A DNA stretch of 64,000 nt from Allocoleopsis franciscana PCC 7113. Its GTDB lineage: Bacteria; Cyanobacteriota; Cyanobacteriia; Cyanobacteriales; Coleofasciculaceae. Both the position numbers and the translations under genes were made by a program. Below the pieces are notes generated by a model. It saw nothing but the letters and a program-made list of their open reading frames with translations, made no database searches and was not told the DNA's origin. The DNA lies in contig NC_019738.1 of NCBI RefSeq assembly GCF_000317515.1, forward strand, positions 2,313,623 through 2,377,622, read 5' to 3'. This document shows positions 7,861-16,932 of the stretch, piece by piece; the stretch's first letter is position 1, and every line of letters starts with the position of its first letter.

Positions 7861-9006
7861 CTAAGGAGATTGATGTCGTTCCATTGCCAACTCAATTAAT
7901 TGGTTTACTAATTGGGGGAAAGGAATCCCTGTTGCTGCCCAGAGTTGAGGGTACATACTGGTAGCTGTGAAACCGGGCATGGTGTTAATTTCGTTAATTA
8001 AGACTTCTCCAGTCTCTTCGATGTAAAAGAAGTCCACCCGTGCTAACCCGGCAGCATCAACGGCAGCAAACGCCTGAAGTGCCATTTCTTGAATCTGGGT
8101 GGCAACACTATCGGGTAGGGAGGCTGGGATTAATAAGTCAGCTTGTCCTTCGGTGTATTTGGTTTCGTAGTCATAAAAATCACTGTTATAAGTAATTTCC
8201 CCAACCACAGAGGCTTTAGGCTGGTCGTTACCCAACACCGCACACTCGACTTCCCGCGCCACGACACCGGCTTCCACGATGATTCGTCGGTCGTAGCTAG
8301 CCGCATTATCCAAAGCCGCCTCTAATTCAGGACGCGATCGCACTTTAGCAATTCCGACCGATGACCCTAGGTTAGCCGGTTTGACAAAACAGGGATAGCC
8401 TAAGTTGGCCTCAATTTGGTCACAAACTTTAGGAAACACACAGGGATTCGACCAAATCTGGGAACGGTTCACCGCCATGTATTTGACTTGCGGCAACCCA
8501 GCTTGGGTAAATGCCATTTTCATGGCAATTTTATCCATTCCTAGGGCTGAACCCAGGACGCCAGAACCGACGAAGGGAACCTGCATTAACTTCAGTAAGC
8601 CTTGAATCGTACCATCTTCGCCATTCGGGCCGTGCAGGATAGGGAACCAAACATCAACTTCAGACCAGCCTATATTTTCACCGACACGACTCAATTTAGA
8701 AGCAGTAGCGGCAGAGGGTAAAATTTCACTGCTAGCTGAGGAAGACGGAGCATCAGCCGCCGAAGTGGGAAGATACGCCTCATTTGTGCCGGTTAACGGC
8801 AAAGCCTTACCCGATTCGAGGACGTGCTGAGCGAGTTCTCCTGATTGCCAAATGCCATCTTTTTGGATGTAAACTGGCAGCAGTTCGTAGTGATTGGCAT
8901 TTTGGTCAGAACTCAGGGCTTTTGCGATCGCCCGTGCTGAACTCATCGAAACTTCGTGTTCCCCGGAACACCCGCCAAACAGCAGACCAACCCGTATTTT
9001 TGCCAT
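7861..9006 (-). CDS. ddl: D-alanine--D-alanine ligase
   Basis: The protein has 381 residues, an ATP-grasp enzyme that joins two D-alanines for peptidoglycan. Visible: the N-terminal [14 protein letters not shown] loop, [15 protein letters not shown], the ATP-binding [16 protein letters not shown], and the metal-binding EINTMPGFT near the C-terminus. There is an insertion rich in Ala/Ser/Pro (about residues 75-108) relative to compact Ddl proteins, a surface loop that does not touch catalytic motifs. It precedes ndk on the same strand. ATG at 9006 follows an AGGTATGATT context, and the N-terminus matches the family closely. Confidence 0.94.
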   Translation of the reverse strand: MAKIRVGLLFGGCSGEHEVSMSSARAIAKALSSDQNANHYELLPVYIQKDGIWQSGELAQHVLESGKALPLTGTNEAYLPTSAADAPSSSASSEILPSAATASKLSRVGENIGWSEVDVWFPILHGPNGEDGTIQGLLKLMQVPFVGSGVLGSALGMDKIAMKMAFTQAGLPQVKYMAVNRSQIWSNPCVFPKVCDQIEANLGYPCFVKPANLGSSVGIAKVRSRPELEAALDNAASYDRRIIVEAGVVAREVECAVLGNDQPKASVVGEITYNSDFYDYETKYTEGQADLLIPASLPDSVATQIQEMALQAFAAVDAAGLARVDFFYIEETGEVLINEINTMPGFTATSMYPQLWAATGIPFPQLVNQLIELAMERHQSP

Positions 9007-9141
9007 TAATCATACCTCCAGCACTCCTCTTCGCAGATAGCCTATCACAGCAGGCAGGCTTCGAGGTTTGCCTTCTCCCATTACCGATTACCCGTCTTGA
9101 AAGTAGGCAAGCTTCAGAACAGCTTACCATCGGCTATCTCT

Positions 9142-9732
9142 TTATTCGGGTAGCTCATGCTGAGAACGATTCTGCTTGTGAGAACGACGCCCTTTTACAT
9201 ACCATTTATGCCATTGATTAGAGCTGCGAATCGCCAATAGCAATAACAGTAAAGCGATTACGCCTCCCGACTGAGGGGAATCAAAGGCAAAAATCACCAA
9301 AACAATGCACAAGACATCTTGAATAAAGACGACCCATAATGGCAAGCCTCGCAAACGGAAGAACCATCCCACTTGTACGAGCTGAAGTACAAACGCCAAT
9401 AAGCTGCCGACAATGCCAACTATCCAGATGAATGGCTCTGGAGCTGTGGCTAACTGAGCAACCGAAATGCCCATAATGGCTCCAACCATAGGGCTTAAGA
9501 GAAGCTGGACAATTTGTAACGTCCGCTGCCCCAGCAGTTTTTTGGAAGCAAATAGCTCAAATAAAGCCCAACTTGTTAGGATGCCCACCAAAACGGAGGG
9601 ATGAATCCGAGAAAGTAGAGGGATATGATACCAGAGGTTATCACTCTGCAATAAGCCAATCAGAAGAAGAGGCAGGGCAATTCTCATTCCTGCTGATGCC
9701 GAAGCCGAGAGTGCAGCTAGGAGTTCAATCAT
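9142..9732 (-). CDS. DUF4126-type membrane protein
   Basis: The protein has 196 residues with about six hydrophobic segments. The start MIELLAALSASASAGMRIALPLL (shown in part) with an early SAxxG-R pattern is typical of the DUF4126 family, widespread in cyanobacteria. The C-terminal tail is basic and polar (RRSHKQNRSQ). The function is unknown; the topology suggests a small transporter-like or channel-like protein, which is inference. It is 135 bases upstream of ddl on the same strand but separated by non-coding DNA. Confidence 0.75.
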   Translation of the reverse strand: MIELLAALSASASAGMRIALPLLLIGLLQSDNLWYHIPLLSRIHPSVLVGILTSWALFELFASKKLLGQRTLQIVQLLLSPMVGAIMGISVAQLATAPEPFIWIVGIVGSLLAFVLQLVQVGWFFRLRGLPLWVVFIQDVLCIVLVIFAFDSPQSGGVIALLLLLLAIRSSNQWHKWYVKGRRSHKQNRSQHELPE

Positions 9733-10629
9733 TGTTGCCTTGTGCCTGTGATAATTAAAACTGGGTGGGCTACTCTCAACGTTAACCTACCAATATTTGA
9801 ACGTCTGCTCTTATTGGCTTGGAAGGCAGTCGAGTCAGAAGCAAAAAACTATCTATCCTAGTGTAGTTGCTAATTTTATAATTGTGGTTTTTTTGTATAA
9901 ATTTAGAAGAGTGTTTTTTTCTTTTTAAAACAGAAATTGCCGGATAAAAGGTTTACATTCCGTTACATCTTTGGTTGAATCAACGTCTGCCTACTGAAAT
10001 TTGTGCGATCGCTTCCCGAACCGCTCCCTGACTCGATAACCCCCTGCCTCCTATTGGAATTCCGTCCCCGCGTCCCCCCTCTGTGCATCTTTGCGTCTCT
10101 TCTCGAACCCCAACTCCTGACCGGGATGAGCGCCTCATGCACAAGTCAATTTTTAAAAATGTAACAAAATATACAATTTACGTGCTTTCGACCAATTCTT
10201 TAGAAATAATGAAAGTAAGCACTGTTTCACCTGATAGTTTTCTCTCCTCACTTAGGAGAGCGTAGAAAAATTATTTGACCCTAATCAAAAGCGATTTATC
10301 GCGTCTTACAAGCATTGTGTAATACAAACAGCTCAATCACTTTATTCACAGGGTGGTTTGGTCTTCAACATCTTCGATTTTAAAGAGATGTTGATGTAAT
10401 ACGCACCTCGCTTGTCGTTTTCTCTGAAAACTCTTGAGTTAAAGTAGCCTATCAAAAATAACTTCATCCTCCGGCATAGTAAAACGTCGTTTCTCTAGAG
10501 AGTGTTGGAGGAATGTTGTTTGAGTTATTTTTTGCAAGCGACTCAGGCGAAGAGTTTGAGGCGGACTTACTTTCTCATTGGCACAAACAGCGCCGTACCA
10601 ACCAATTACGTAGCAGGAGAAAAATCAGA
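9733..10629. other. Long AT-rich intergenic region upstream of the dehydrogenase gene
   Basis: About 900 bases with only short, unsupported open frames. It includes long T-runs around 9890-9930. The open frame of the next gene extends upstream to 10513, but this extension has no family match. I looked for an NtcA box (GTA-N8-TAC) because the downstream gene may be nitrogen-related, and did not find a clean one. Confidence 0.5.
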
Positions 10630-11925
10630 ATGTCTGATTCATTGTTTTCTGATGCCAGCAAACGCTTAGAAAAAGCACTGAAATATGTATCACTTTCTGA
10701 GGATGTAACGGAATCCTTAAAGCACCCTAAATCGAGCTTAAGTGTTTCAATTCCAGTACGGATGGATAATGGGAGTTTAAAAGTTTTTCAAGGGTACCGG
10801 GTACGCTATGACGATACACGAGGACCAGCTAAAGGGGGTGTGCGGTATCATCCCAATGTTTCACTGGATGAAGTTCAATCCTTGGCATTTTGGATGACCT
10901 TTAAATGTGCCGTTCTCAATCTTCCCTTTGGCGGAGGTAAGGGTGGAATTACCGTCGATCCAAAGGCATTATCAAAGTTTGAATTAGAACGATTGACACG
11001 AGGTTACATTGATGCGATCGCAGATTTTATTGGCCCTAATGTAGATATTCCTGCACCTGATGTTTACACCAATGCCATGATTATGGGCTGGATGATGGAT
11101 CAATACAGCATCATTCGGCGTCAAATCACTCCGGCTGTGGTAACCGGTAAACCCCTAACAATGGGAGGTAGTGTGGGGCGTGATAGCGCTACTGCAACGG
11201 GTGCTTTCTTTGTGATTGAATCGATGTTGCCCAAATTTGAAAAAGTTCCTCAGGAAACAACAGTTGCAATTCAAGGATTTGGAAACGCCGGGGGCATATT
11301 AGCCGAACTCCTGTATAAAGCTGGGTATAAAGTTGTTGCCGTCAGCGATTCTCAAGGAGGAATTTATTCTAAACAAGGGCTAGATATTCCCCATATCCGA
11401 GAGCATAAAGCCTCCGGAAATGGTATTAAATCCGTCTACTGTAAGAGTAGTGTTTGTAATCTTGAAGACCATGAATTGCTAACCAATGAGGAACTTTTGG
11501 CTTTAGATGTAGACGTTCTTATTCCAGCCGCGTTGGAAAATCAAATTCATGAAGACAATGTCCATGATATCAAAGCTAAATTTATCTTTGAAGCAGCGAA
11601 TGGCCCCACCACATCTGCGGCTGATCAAGTTTTGGAAGATAAGGGAATTTATGTTTTCCCGGATATTTTAGTTAATGCTGGAGGTGTTACTGTTAGTTAT
11701 TTTGAATGGGTGCAAAACCGGAGTGGATTGTATTGGACACTCGATGAAGTGAATCAACGATTGAAACAAAAGATGATTGAAGAAACTCAAAAAATTTGGT
11801 CAATTTCTCAGGAATTCGGAATTTCGATGCGAACAGCAGCTTATGTTCATGCATTGAATCGACTTGGAGAAGCCCGGACGGCTAAGGGGACGAGAGATTA
11901 CTATATCAATGGGCGAAAATCTTAG
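10630..11925 (+). CDS. Glu/Leu/Phe/Val dehydrogenase (probable glutamate dehydrogenase)
   Basis: The protein has 431 residues from ATG 10630, matching the family length; AGGAG lies 10 bases upstream. The N-terminal dimerisation/catalytic domain contains FQGYRVRYDDTRGPAKGGVR, PFGGGKGGI with the catalytic lysine, and PAPDVYTN. The C-terminal Rossmann domain starts at VAIQGFGNAGG. Such enzymes interconvert an amino acid and its 2-oxoacid with NAD(P)H; the substrate pocket pattern fits glutamate dehydrogenase best, but leucine-type activity cannot be ruled out by eye. The open frame continues 39 codons upstream to ATG 10513, which lacks family similarity. It is monocistronic, followed by a hairpin terminator. 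Confidence 0.9.
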   Translation: MSDSLFSDASKRLEKALKYVSLSEDVTESLKHPKSSLSVSIPVRMDNGSLKVFQGYRVRYDDTRGPAKGGVRYHPNVSLDEVQSLAFWMTFKCAVLNLPFGGGKGGITVDPKALSKFELERLTRGYIDAIADFIGPNVDIPAPDVYTNAMIMGWMMDQYSIIRRQITPAVVTGKPLTMGGSVGRDSATATGAFFVIESMLPKFEKVPQETTVAIQGFGNAGGILAELLYKAGYKVVAVSDSQGGIYSKQGLDIPHIREHKASGNGIKSVYCKSSVCNLEDHELLTNEELLALDVDVLIPAALENQIHEDNVHDIKAKFIFEAANGPTTSAADQVLEDKGIYVFPDILVNAGGVTVSYFEWVQNRSGLYWTLDEVNQRLKQKMIEETQKIWSISQEFGISMRTAAYVHALNRLGEARTAKGTRDYYINGRKS

Positions 11926-11991
11926 TTTTTGGATTGGGTGATAGTTTGCATCAGTTCCATAACCCAGCAGGGATTTAAGTTCCTGGTTTAT

Positions 11992-12030
11992 AGAGCAAGT
12001 TCTCTGAAGAGGACTTGCTCTGTTTAATTT
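11992..12030 (+). terminator. Rho-independent terminator of the dehydrogenase gene
   Basis: A 13-bp stem (AGAGCAAGTTCTC with its complement, one G-U pair) closing a TGAA tetraloop at 11992-12021, followed by GTTTAATTTT. It sits 67 bases after the stop codon. Confidence 0.7.
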
Positions 12031-12051
12031 TAAGCGCAACTCAGTGACCTA

Positions 12052-12154
12052 ATACCAATTTCATAAAATAGCGCTACATATCGACCCCCCCAACCCCCCT
12101 TACTAAGGGGGGAGCCAGAACAGCATCTGTAATAAGCATTTAGGAATTTGGTAT
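12052..12154. repeat. Small inverted-repeat element (MITE-like)
   Basis: About 100 bases bounded by inverted copies of ATACCAATTTC (10 of 11 match: 12052-12062 and 12144-12154). It contains a second, perfect inverted repeat CCCCCCTT-act-AAGGGGGG at 12094-12112. No coding capacity. Elements with ATACCAATTT ends are common between cyanobacterial genes. The same CCCCCCTT/AAGGGGGG core occurs inside the hydrolase gene at 17481-17500. Confidence 0.55.
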
Positions 12155-12371
12155 AAGCCAGCACTGGGGAAAGGGAACGCAACTAGTGAGGACAATTGGG
12201 AATGCGATCAAGAAGGCTGCTATAAAAGTTCGGGAAGCACTTAAAAATAGAAAGTGGGAAGATGGGGAATCGTTTTTTCCAGCCCAAAGGTAACAGCAGC
12301 ATCTCTTGGTATCTTATCGGATGTCAGTGGAGATACAAACTCTAGTTGAGAGACGGTCTTTGAGTTTCGCT

Positions 12372-12708
12372 TCAATCATCAGTATCAGTGAAGAGGGCTG
12401 ACAAATCTCGGTAGCCGCTGACAACTCGAAAAATCTCTACGTCCTGTCCGATTACCATATAGAGGATGAGATAATTATCCATCGGGAGACTGCGTAGACC
12501 TGGTAAAACTTCATCTCGTTGTCGTCCAAGCTTTGGAAACTGAGCAATTTTGATAAACTTAGCGTCGAGTTTGTTCAAAAAGCGATCTGCGCTTCGCTTT
12601 ACTCGCTTCGCTATCGCCTTGCTCAAGTCCGGATTGACGAGCGATGTAGTCTGCAATTTTCTCAATGTCTTGAATTGCGGGTTCGGCGAGACGAAATCGT
12701 GCAGTCAT
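12372..12708 (-). pseudogene. parE: ParE-family toxin, frameshifted by a 28-base repeat insertion
   Basis: From ATG 12708 the first frame reads MTARFRLAEPAIQDIEKIAD and on to residue 32, a typical ParE/RelE N-terminus. At 12591-12618 a 28-base, GCTTCGC-rich repeat is inserted. After it the reading frame shifts by +1 and continues as ADRFLNKLDAKFIKIAQFPK, then PGLRSLPMDNYLILY and a VVSGYRDL ending, the classic ParE C-terminus. Removing exactly 28 bases restores one continuous frame of about 102 codons. ParE toxins inhibit DNA gyrase; this copy should be dead unless frameshifting occurs. It lies 2 bases after the antitoxin stop, the usual operon order. Confidence 0.8.
12591..12618. repeat. Short palindromic-type insertion inside parE
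   Basis: GCTTCGCTTTACTCGCTTCG plus CTATCGCC on the plus strand, 28 bases, not a multiple of 3. It is flanked by GCGATCT-type sequence. The GCTTCGC/GCGAAGC modules are typical of small dispersed cyanobacterial repeats associated with GCGATCGC sites. Its boundaries are defined by the restored ParE frame. Confidence 0.7.
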
Positions 12709-12710
12709 GA

Positions 12711-12999
12711 TCAAGGAGAACTGTAGCGCGATCGCATATTGGCGCGTATTTGTGCCATTGCCGTTGCACCATCAACAACTTCACCGCGTTGGGACGCTTC
12801 CAAGCCTTTCAGTGCGTCCTGTTGGAGTTCTTGTAATCGTCCTTGGTAGATATCTTGCTGTTGTTCAAGGAGTTTGACACCTGCAAGGATTACTTCGATC
12901 AGCTTCGCTGGTGCCGTAGGCAATCGCGCTATTGTATTTGCCACTGATAAGTTGGCGCTGCACAAGGGCTTCAACTTCAGGTGGTAGGACGATTTGCAT
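12711..12999 (-). pseudogene. parD: ParD-family antitoxin, frameshifted by a 25-base repeat insertion
   Basis: ATG 12999 begins MQIVLPPEVEALVQRQLISG, the ribbon-helix-helix DNA-binding half of ParD. At 12898-12922 a 25-base insertion breaks the frame (+1). Past it the frame continues EVILAGVKLLEQQQDIYQ and ends in SRYSSP, the toxin-neutralising tail. Removing the 25 bases joins SGKYNSAI directly to EVILAG, restoring a ParD of about 88 residues. The longer open frame reaching 13055 results from the shifted frame and is not the real N-terminus. Loss of both genes fits co-decay of the module. Confidence 0.8.
12898..12922. repeat. Short repeat insertion inside parD
   Basis: 25 bases, ATCAGCTTCGCTGGTGCCGT then AGGCA on the plus strand, flanked by ATC on both sides (a possible 3-4 base target duplication). 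The same repeat, with a few changes, lies inside the hemagglutinin gene at 31913-31948, showing that it is a dispersed family in this genome. Confidence 0.75.
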
Positions 13000-13124
13000 G
13001 GGATTGGCACTTCAGTAGCGTTGACTCTATTGTAGGCGATCGCCTCTCCCAGCACTTTGAAGTCTACGTTGGCACATTATTGAATTTCCAGTATTTGGTT
13101 CTGTTGTGCAGAAAGATTTTCATC

Positions 13125-13147
13125 TTGATATTGATATTGATATTGAT
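13125..13147. repeat. TTGATA hexanucleotide tandem repeat
   Basis: Three full copies of TTGATA and a partial fourth in the gap between parD and the pilin-like gene; a simple repeat that could vary in copy number between strains. Confidence 0.7.
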
Positions 13148-13232
13148 TCTTAGAAAAGACTCGATAACCTCCCTTCCGAGCTGATGGCAAATCCGAGCTG
13201 TTAAAATCCAGGGAGTGCTGGGTTCAATTGCT

Positions 13233-14195
13233 ATGAGTCATCTTGTTTCTCATCTAGTTACAGGTTCACGCCGCGTGCGCCCATTGCAACACTTCTGGGT
13301 TCCTCGTCCATTAATGGCTCAAGGACTGCTTGTCGTATTATTGGGGACACTGGGGATACCAGTCTGTGTTCAATCCCAAGTACCGCTTAGAGTTGCACAA
13401 ACTCAAGATGTTCCCAAAACCAATTCTGTTACCCAACAATTACGAGGGCAATGGCAAACGAAAGACCCCACAACCGGTAAACTTATCACCTTCGTTTTTG
13501 CGCCGGACGGGAATTTATTTACCGTATTACCCGAACCTAACGGGTCTTCTGTTGCGATTAAATTGGGTTACAAAATTAATCCGACCACTCAACCCATGCA
13601 ACTGGATATGATGGTCAGTCCTGAGCAAGTGGTGAAGACGATTTTTGAATTGACCCCTGAAGGTAAGCTGCATTTAGAGTTAGATGGTCTTAGTGCTGGA
13701 GAACCTAGACCGAATCAGTTTAGCTCGAAATCCACTCTATTTGAAAAGGTTTCGGATGTTGCGACTGTCCCTAAAGATGTGCAAGTGATTGCACTGGAAA
13801 CGGAGAAAACAAATGCCACTCAAAGTGTAGTCAAACAATTCCTGACCATCTTGAGCCAAGCACAGCAGGCTTACTATCTGAAAAATGGAAAGTTTGCCGC
13901 TGATGTGGAAGAACTTAAGATTGTGACGAACTTAGAAACTCAGAACTATCGCTATCAAATCGTACCTCAAAAGGATAATAAACAGAGTGTAATGATTACG
14001 GCGATCGCAAAACAGCCAGAACTTCCCAGCTACACTAGTGCTGTGTTTGCCACTAAAGTGGATGGGAAAATGAGAACCACATCCCAAATTTGCGAGACTG
14101 CAAAACCCTCCACTAAACCTCCTGCCATGCCAGTCCCTCCGACGAGTGGTTCTTTAAACGTTCAATGTCCCGCCGGTTCCCGTATTCTGCCCTAA
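13233..14195 (+). CDS. Secreted or membrane-anchored protein with type IV pilin-like (GspG/H) C-terminal domain
   Basis: About 320 residues. An N-terminal hydrophobic stretch (roughly residues 29-48, MAQGLLVVLLGTLGIPVCVQ) acts as signal or anchor. Residues 70-180 form a beta-rich domain of unknown type. The part from about 200 (VVKQFLTILSQAQQAYYLKN) resembles the pilin-like globular repeat used by cyanobacterial type IV pilin-like G/H proteins. It is probably a cell-surface or periplasmic protein. The start is uncertain: GTG 13215 has a purine run touching it, ATG 13233 is 18 bases downstream; neither has an ideal ribosome-binding site, and I prefer the ATG. Confidence 0.65.
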   Translation: MSHLVSHLVTGSRRVRPLQHFWVPRPLMAQGLLVVLLGTLGIPVCVQSQVPLRVAQTQDVPKTNSVTQQLRGQWQTKDPTTGKLITFVFAPDGNLFTVLPEPNGSSVAIKLGYKINPTTQPMQLDMMVSPEQVVKTIFELTPEGKLHLELDGLSAGEPRPNQFSSKSTLFEKVSDVATVPKDVQVIALETEKTNATQSVVKQFLTILSQAQQAYYLKNGKFAADVEELKIVTNLETQNYRYQIVPQKDNKQSVMITAIAKQPELPSYTSAVFATKVDGKMRTTSQICETAKPSTKPPAMPVPPTSGSLNVQCPAGSRILP

Positions 14196-14197
14196 GA

Positions 14198-14734
14198 TTA
14201 ACTCTCAAGCAATCGCTCGCTTGCCCTCAGCATTGCTCCTTGAGGGGTTGCTTGGACGGATGTTTTTCGCGCCACCTTAATGGTTTTAGTGAGTACTCCG
14301 GCTAGTCGCGCCACTAATTCGTCAGGAATTTTTGTCACTTCTTCAGCTCCGACCCACTGAGATAATTGGTTCAACATCAGGATACTGCGGTGGAGAGGTG
14401 CTTGTTCCCCGACAATATCCTGTAGCTGTTGACTATAAGCCATACGCTGCTGAAAGGCTTGTTGACGTTCTGAATAGGTGGCTGGAACACAAAACTCTAC
14501 TTTGCCGATCGCATAAACTGAGGTGCAATTCACGTCGAAACTACTGCCGACAGCCGCGCCAGAACCCACAAAATCAGCATAAAACGGTCTTTGTAAGATT
14601 AGCCCTCCCTGACAATTAGGCGTTAGGCATAAGAACTGTCCGCTTTTGAAGAACGAGAGGGGGAGTTGAGCCGAAGCAGAATTGGCTTGTCGGTTGAGTA
14701 ATTTGACTAGAGCTGTGTTAGTCGCGCTATCCAT
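14198..14734 (-). CDS. Conserved cyanobacterial unknown
   Basis: 178 residues from ATG 14734 (the open frame extends to 14758). No signal peptide and no membrane helix; the middle contains four cysteines (FLCLTPNCQGG, DVNCTSVY and FCVP) that might bind metal or form disulfides. The C-terminal 60 residues are helical and basic. I do not recognise a family. It is convergent with the pilin-like gene, with only 2 bases between the stops, and lies downstream of gcvH on the same strand. Confidence 0.6.
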   Translation of the reverse strand: MDSATNTALVKLLNRQANSASAQLPLSFFKSGQFLCLTPNCQGGLILQRPFYADFVGSGAAVGSSFDVNCTSVYAIGKVEFCVPATYSERQQAFQQRMAYSQQLQDIVGEQAPLHRSILMLNQLSQWVGAEEVTKIPDELVARLAGVLTKTIKVARKTSVQATPQGAMLRASERLLES

Positions 14735-14893
14735 ATCAGCACCTAATGAGTAGAGCAAGAATCACCTACTCTTCTATATTTCTGAGGGGGCTGAACTTAT
14801 GCAGTTTTAGGATACGTCGCGATGAACTCTACAGGTGGAGAGGAAGGCGGCTGACGGGGTGTAACGCCTTCCATAGAATAGAGCGTCCTACTC

Positions 14894-15286
14894 CTACGCT
14901 TCTCCTTCTACCTGTTCGCGATACTCATTCACTGACAACGAATCGATTAATTCATCCGCATCATTGATGCGTAGCTTGACTAACCAACCTTCACCATAAG
15001 GGTCTTCTGCAATCAGTTCCGGAGACTCAATCATTGCTTCGTTGCGCTCAATCACCGTTCCGGAGATTGGAGCATTCAAATCCTCCACCGCCTTCACTGA
15101 TTCAATACTGCCAAAGCTTTCTCCTTTTTCTAAGGCATCACCAATTTCTGGAAGTTCCAGAAACACGATATCCCCTAACTGGTCAACGGCAAAAGCACTG
15201 ATGCCAAGGGTGGCAATCTCCCCATCGAGCCTGACATACTCGTGAGTCTCCAAATATTTTAAATCTTCAGGATATTCCAATGTCAT
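14894..15286 (-). CDS. gcvH: Glycine cleavage system H protein
   Basis: The protein has 130 residues, the normal length. It carries the lipoyl group that shuttles the aminomethyl intermediate of glycine between the P, T and L proteins, important in cyanobacterial photorespiration. The lipoylation site is the lysine in ESVKAVEDL near residue 63; flanking motifs THEYVRL and [12 protein letters not shown]-like EDPYGEGW are present. ATG 15286 is preceded by AGGATGTGAA on the minus strand. No other gcv gene is nearby. I found no glycine riboswitch upstream. Confidence 0.96.
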   Translation of the reverse strand: MTLEYPEDLKYLETHEYVRLDGEIATLGISAFAVDQLGDIVFLELPEIGDALEKGESFGSIESVKAVEDLNAPISGTVIERNEAMIESPELIAEDPYGEGWLVKLRINDADELIDSLSVNEYREQVEGEA

Positions 15287-15524
15287 TTCACATCCTCACT
15301 ACACAGCAGAACAGCAGAGCTAAGTTTACAACTTCTCACCCGTGGGAGTTCAAAACTAAGCTAACGGATTGTGACAAACCTAAGCCGTTATTTGCAATAC
15401 GCTAAAGCTTCCAGATTTTCCCCAATCCAATAAAGTAGTCCATCGAGAGGCAAGTACGCCAACGCCCTTGTTAAGCTTCCAGTTATACTGACCGCTTACT
15501 GGTGATCTATCGTCCTGTCTACCT

Positions 15525-16358
15525 ATGGATAAACAAACCCTCCAACGATTGCTATGGGGTGAATTTACCTTCAAACGACTGATACGCTCCCTCATATTTA
15601 TTTACACGTTTTTTTGTCTTTATGTCTTCTTCTTTGCCGACGGCAAGATCTTTTTACCTCAACCCTCCAGCTATGCCGACACCCGCGACATTCTCAAGGT
15701 GACGACTCACGATCAGATCCAGCTTTCAGCAGTTTATCTTCCGAATCCGGCATCTCAATACACCATTGTGTATATTCACGGGAATGCTGAAGACTTAGGA
15801 GATATCCAGCCTGTGTTGCAATCCCTGCAAAAAATAGGGTTTAGCGTCTTTGCTTACGATTATCGGGGGTATGGTACCAGCCAGGGCAAGCCCTCAGAAC
15901 GCCATGCCTATCAAGATATTGAAGTTGTCTACAATTATTTGGTTCGGCAACTGGGTGTACCCCCACGAAGGATAATTGCCTTTGGACGTTCCGTCGGAGG
16001 TGGATCGGCGGTTGATTTAGCCGCACGCCAACCGTTGGCGGGGTTAATTCTGGAAAGCAGCTTTATCTCAGCGTTTCGAGTGATACTCCCATTTCCCATC
16101 CTCCCTTTTGATAAATTCCCTAACCTCGACAAAATCAAAAAAGTGAAATGTCCGGTACTGATTATGCATGGGAAAGCCGATGAAGTCATTCCCTTCCAGC
16201 ATGGACAAAAATTGTTTGCGGCGGCGCATGAACCTAAACTCTCATTCTGGGTGGATGAAGCCAGTCACAATGATTTGATGTGGGTGGCGGGTGAGCAATA
16301 TGCAGCAAATTTGCGGAAATTTGCTCAGTTGGTTGGACAGTCGCATCCTCAGCCCTAA
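15525..16358 (+). CDS. Alpha/beta hydrolase, membrane-anchored (ABHD13/17-like)
   Basis: The protein has 277 residues. A hydrophobic segment at about 22-38 (LIFIYTFFCLYVFFF) gives a single N-terminal anchor. The hydrolase domain follows: oxyanion-hole region YIHGNAEDLG, nucleophile elbow FGRSVGGGSA (Ser near 148), acid HGKADEVIP, and catalytic His in EASHNDL near the C-terminus. The triad is complete. The group includes esterases/thioesterases with a bitopic anchor; the substrate is unknown. It is divergent from gcvH with a 238-base gap that should hold both promoters. Confidence 0.85.
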   Translation: MDKQTLQRLLWGEFTFKRLIRSLIFIYTFFCLYVFFFADGKIFLPQPSSYADTRDILKVTTHDQIQLSAVYLPNPASQYTIVYIHGNAEDLGDIQPVLQSLQKIGFSVFAYDYRGYGTSQGKPSERHAYQDIEVVYNYLVRQLGVPPRRIIAFGRSVGGGSAVDLAARQPLAGLILESSFISAFRVILPFPILPFDKFPNLDKIKKVKCPVLIMHGKADEVIPFQHGQKLFAAAHEPKLSFWVDEASHNDLMWVAGEQYAANLRKFAQLVGQSHPQP

Positions 16359-16455
16359 CCTCTGCTCACCCTAATATCGGCTGAGTTAAGCGATGATATC
16401 TAAAAGCTCATTGCCTCAACAGACAACGCGAAGCGATCGCAAACACCAATTCACG

Positions 16456-16902
16456 CTACAGCTTCCCGATATCCGGTTGAGTGAGAAGCATCAAATCTGA
16501 CCCATCGGTACAAGCACCATGAATCGATGCTGTGTGTGCCACAATTTCTTCAACCATCTTTCGGTCTTCCTGACTCCCCGTTCCATAGTATTCAGCAATT
16601 GTGATGAAATATCCGTAGATCACACCGACATGAGTAGCCAAAATCCGAGCATCCGTTTCACGAAGATGGTCGGCAAAATCGGCATAAGTCCAGCCACGAG
16701 GAATGTCAAACCAATCACAATAAATCTCAGGCATTGACTCTAAACAGTTTGACATTTCATTAAGTAAAGCCGTCATAGTTGCCTGTTCTTTCCACCGTTC
16801 GTGATCAGCCGTATCCCCAAAGTCTTCCCCCAAAATGGCGGCTAAGGTTTTAATGCAGCGCCCGAAAAGTTGTTGAGAATTGTAGTTGCTTGAGTCAGCC
16901 AC
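16456..16902 (-). CDS. Conserved unknown, helical
   Basis: The protein has 148 residues, mostly predicted helix and acidic. No motif, signal peptide or membrane helix is recognised. Two cysteines near the N-terminus (GRCIK and NCLES) are not spaced as a metal site. The end of the CocE-like gene lies about 30 bases upstream on the same strand, so these two are probably co-transcribed. I cannot assign a function. Confidence 0.6.
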   Translation of the reverse strand: MADSSNYNSQQLFGRCIKTLAAILGEDFGDTADHERWKEQATMTALLNEMSNCLESMPEIYCDWFDIPRGWTYADFADHLRETDARILATHVGVIYGYFITIAEYYGTGSQEDRKMVEEIVAHTASIHGACTDGSDLMLLTQPDIGKL

Positions 16903-16932
16903 TTGCCATCCCCTGAATCGATGTAACTGATT

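Noticed and set aside
9733-10629. NtcA box upstream of the dehydrogenase
   Set aside because: No clean GTA-N8-TAC with a suitable -10 was found.
10513-10629. Longer N-terminus of the dehydrogenase from ATG 10513
   Set aside because: The extra 39 residues are not family-like, and AGGAG sits before ATG 10630.
15287-15524. Glycine riboswitch upstream of gcvH
   Set aside because: No tandem aptamer motifs; the leader is short and lacks the conserved GGAGAG/GCCGAAGG blocks.
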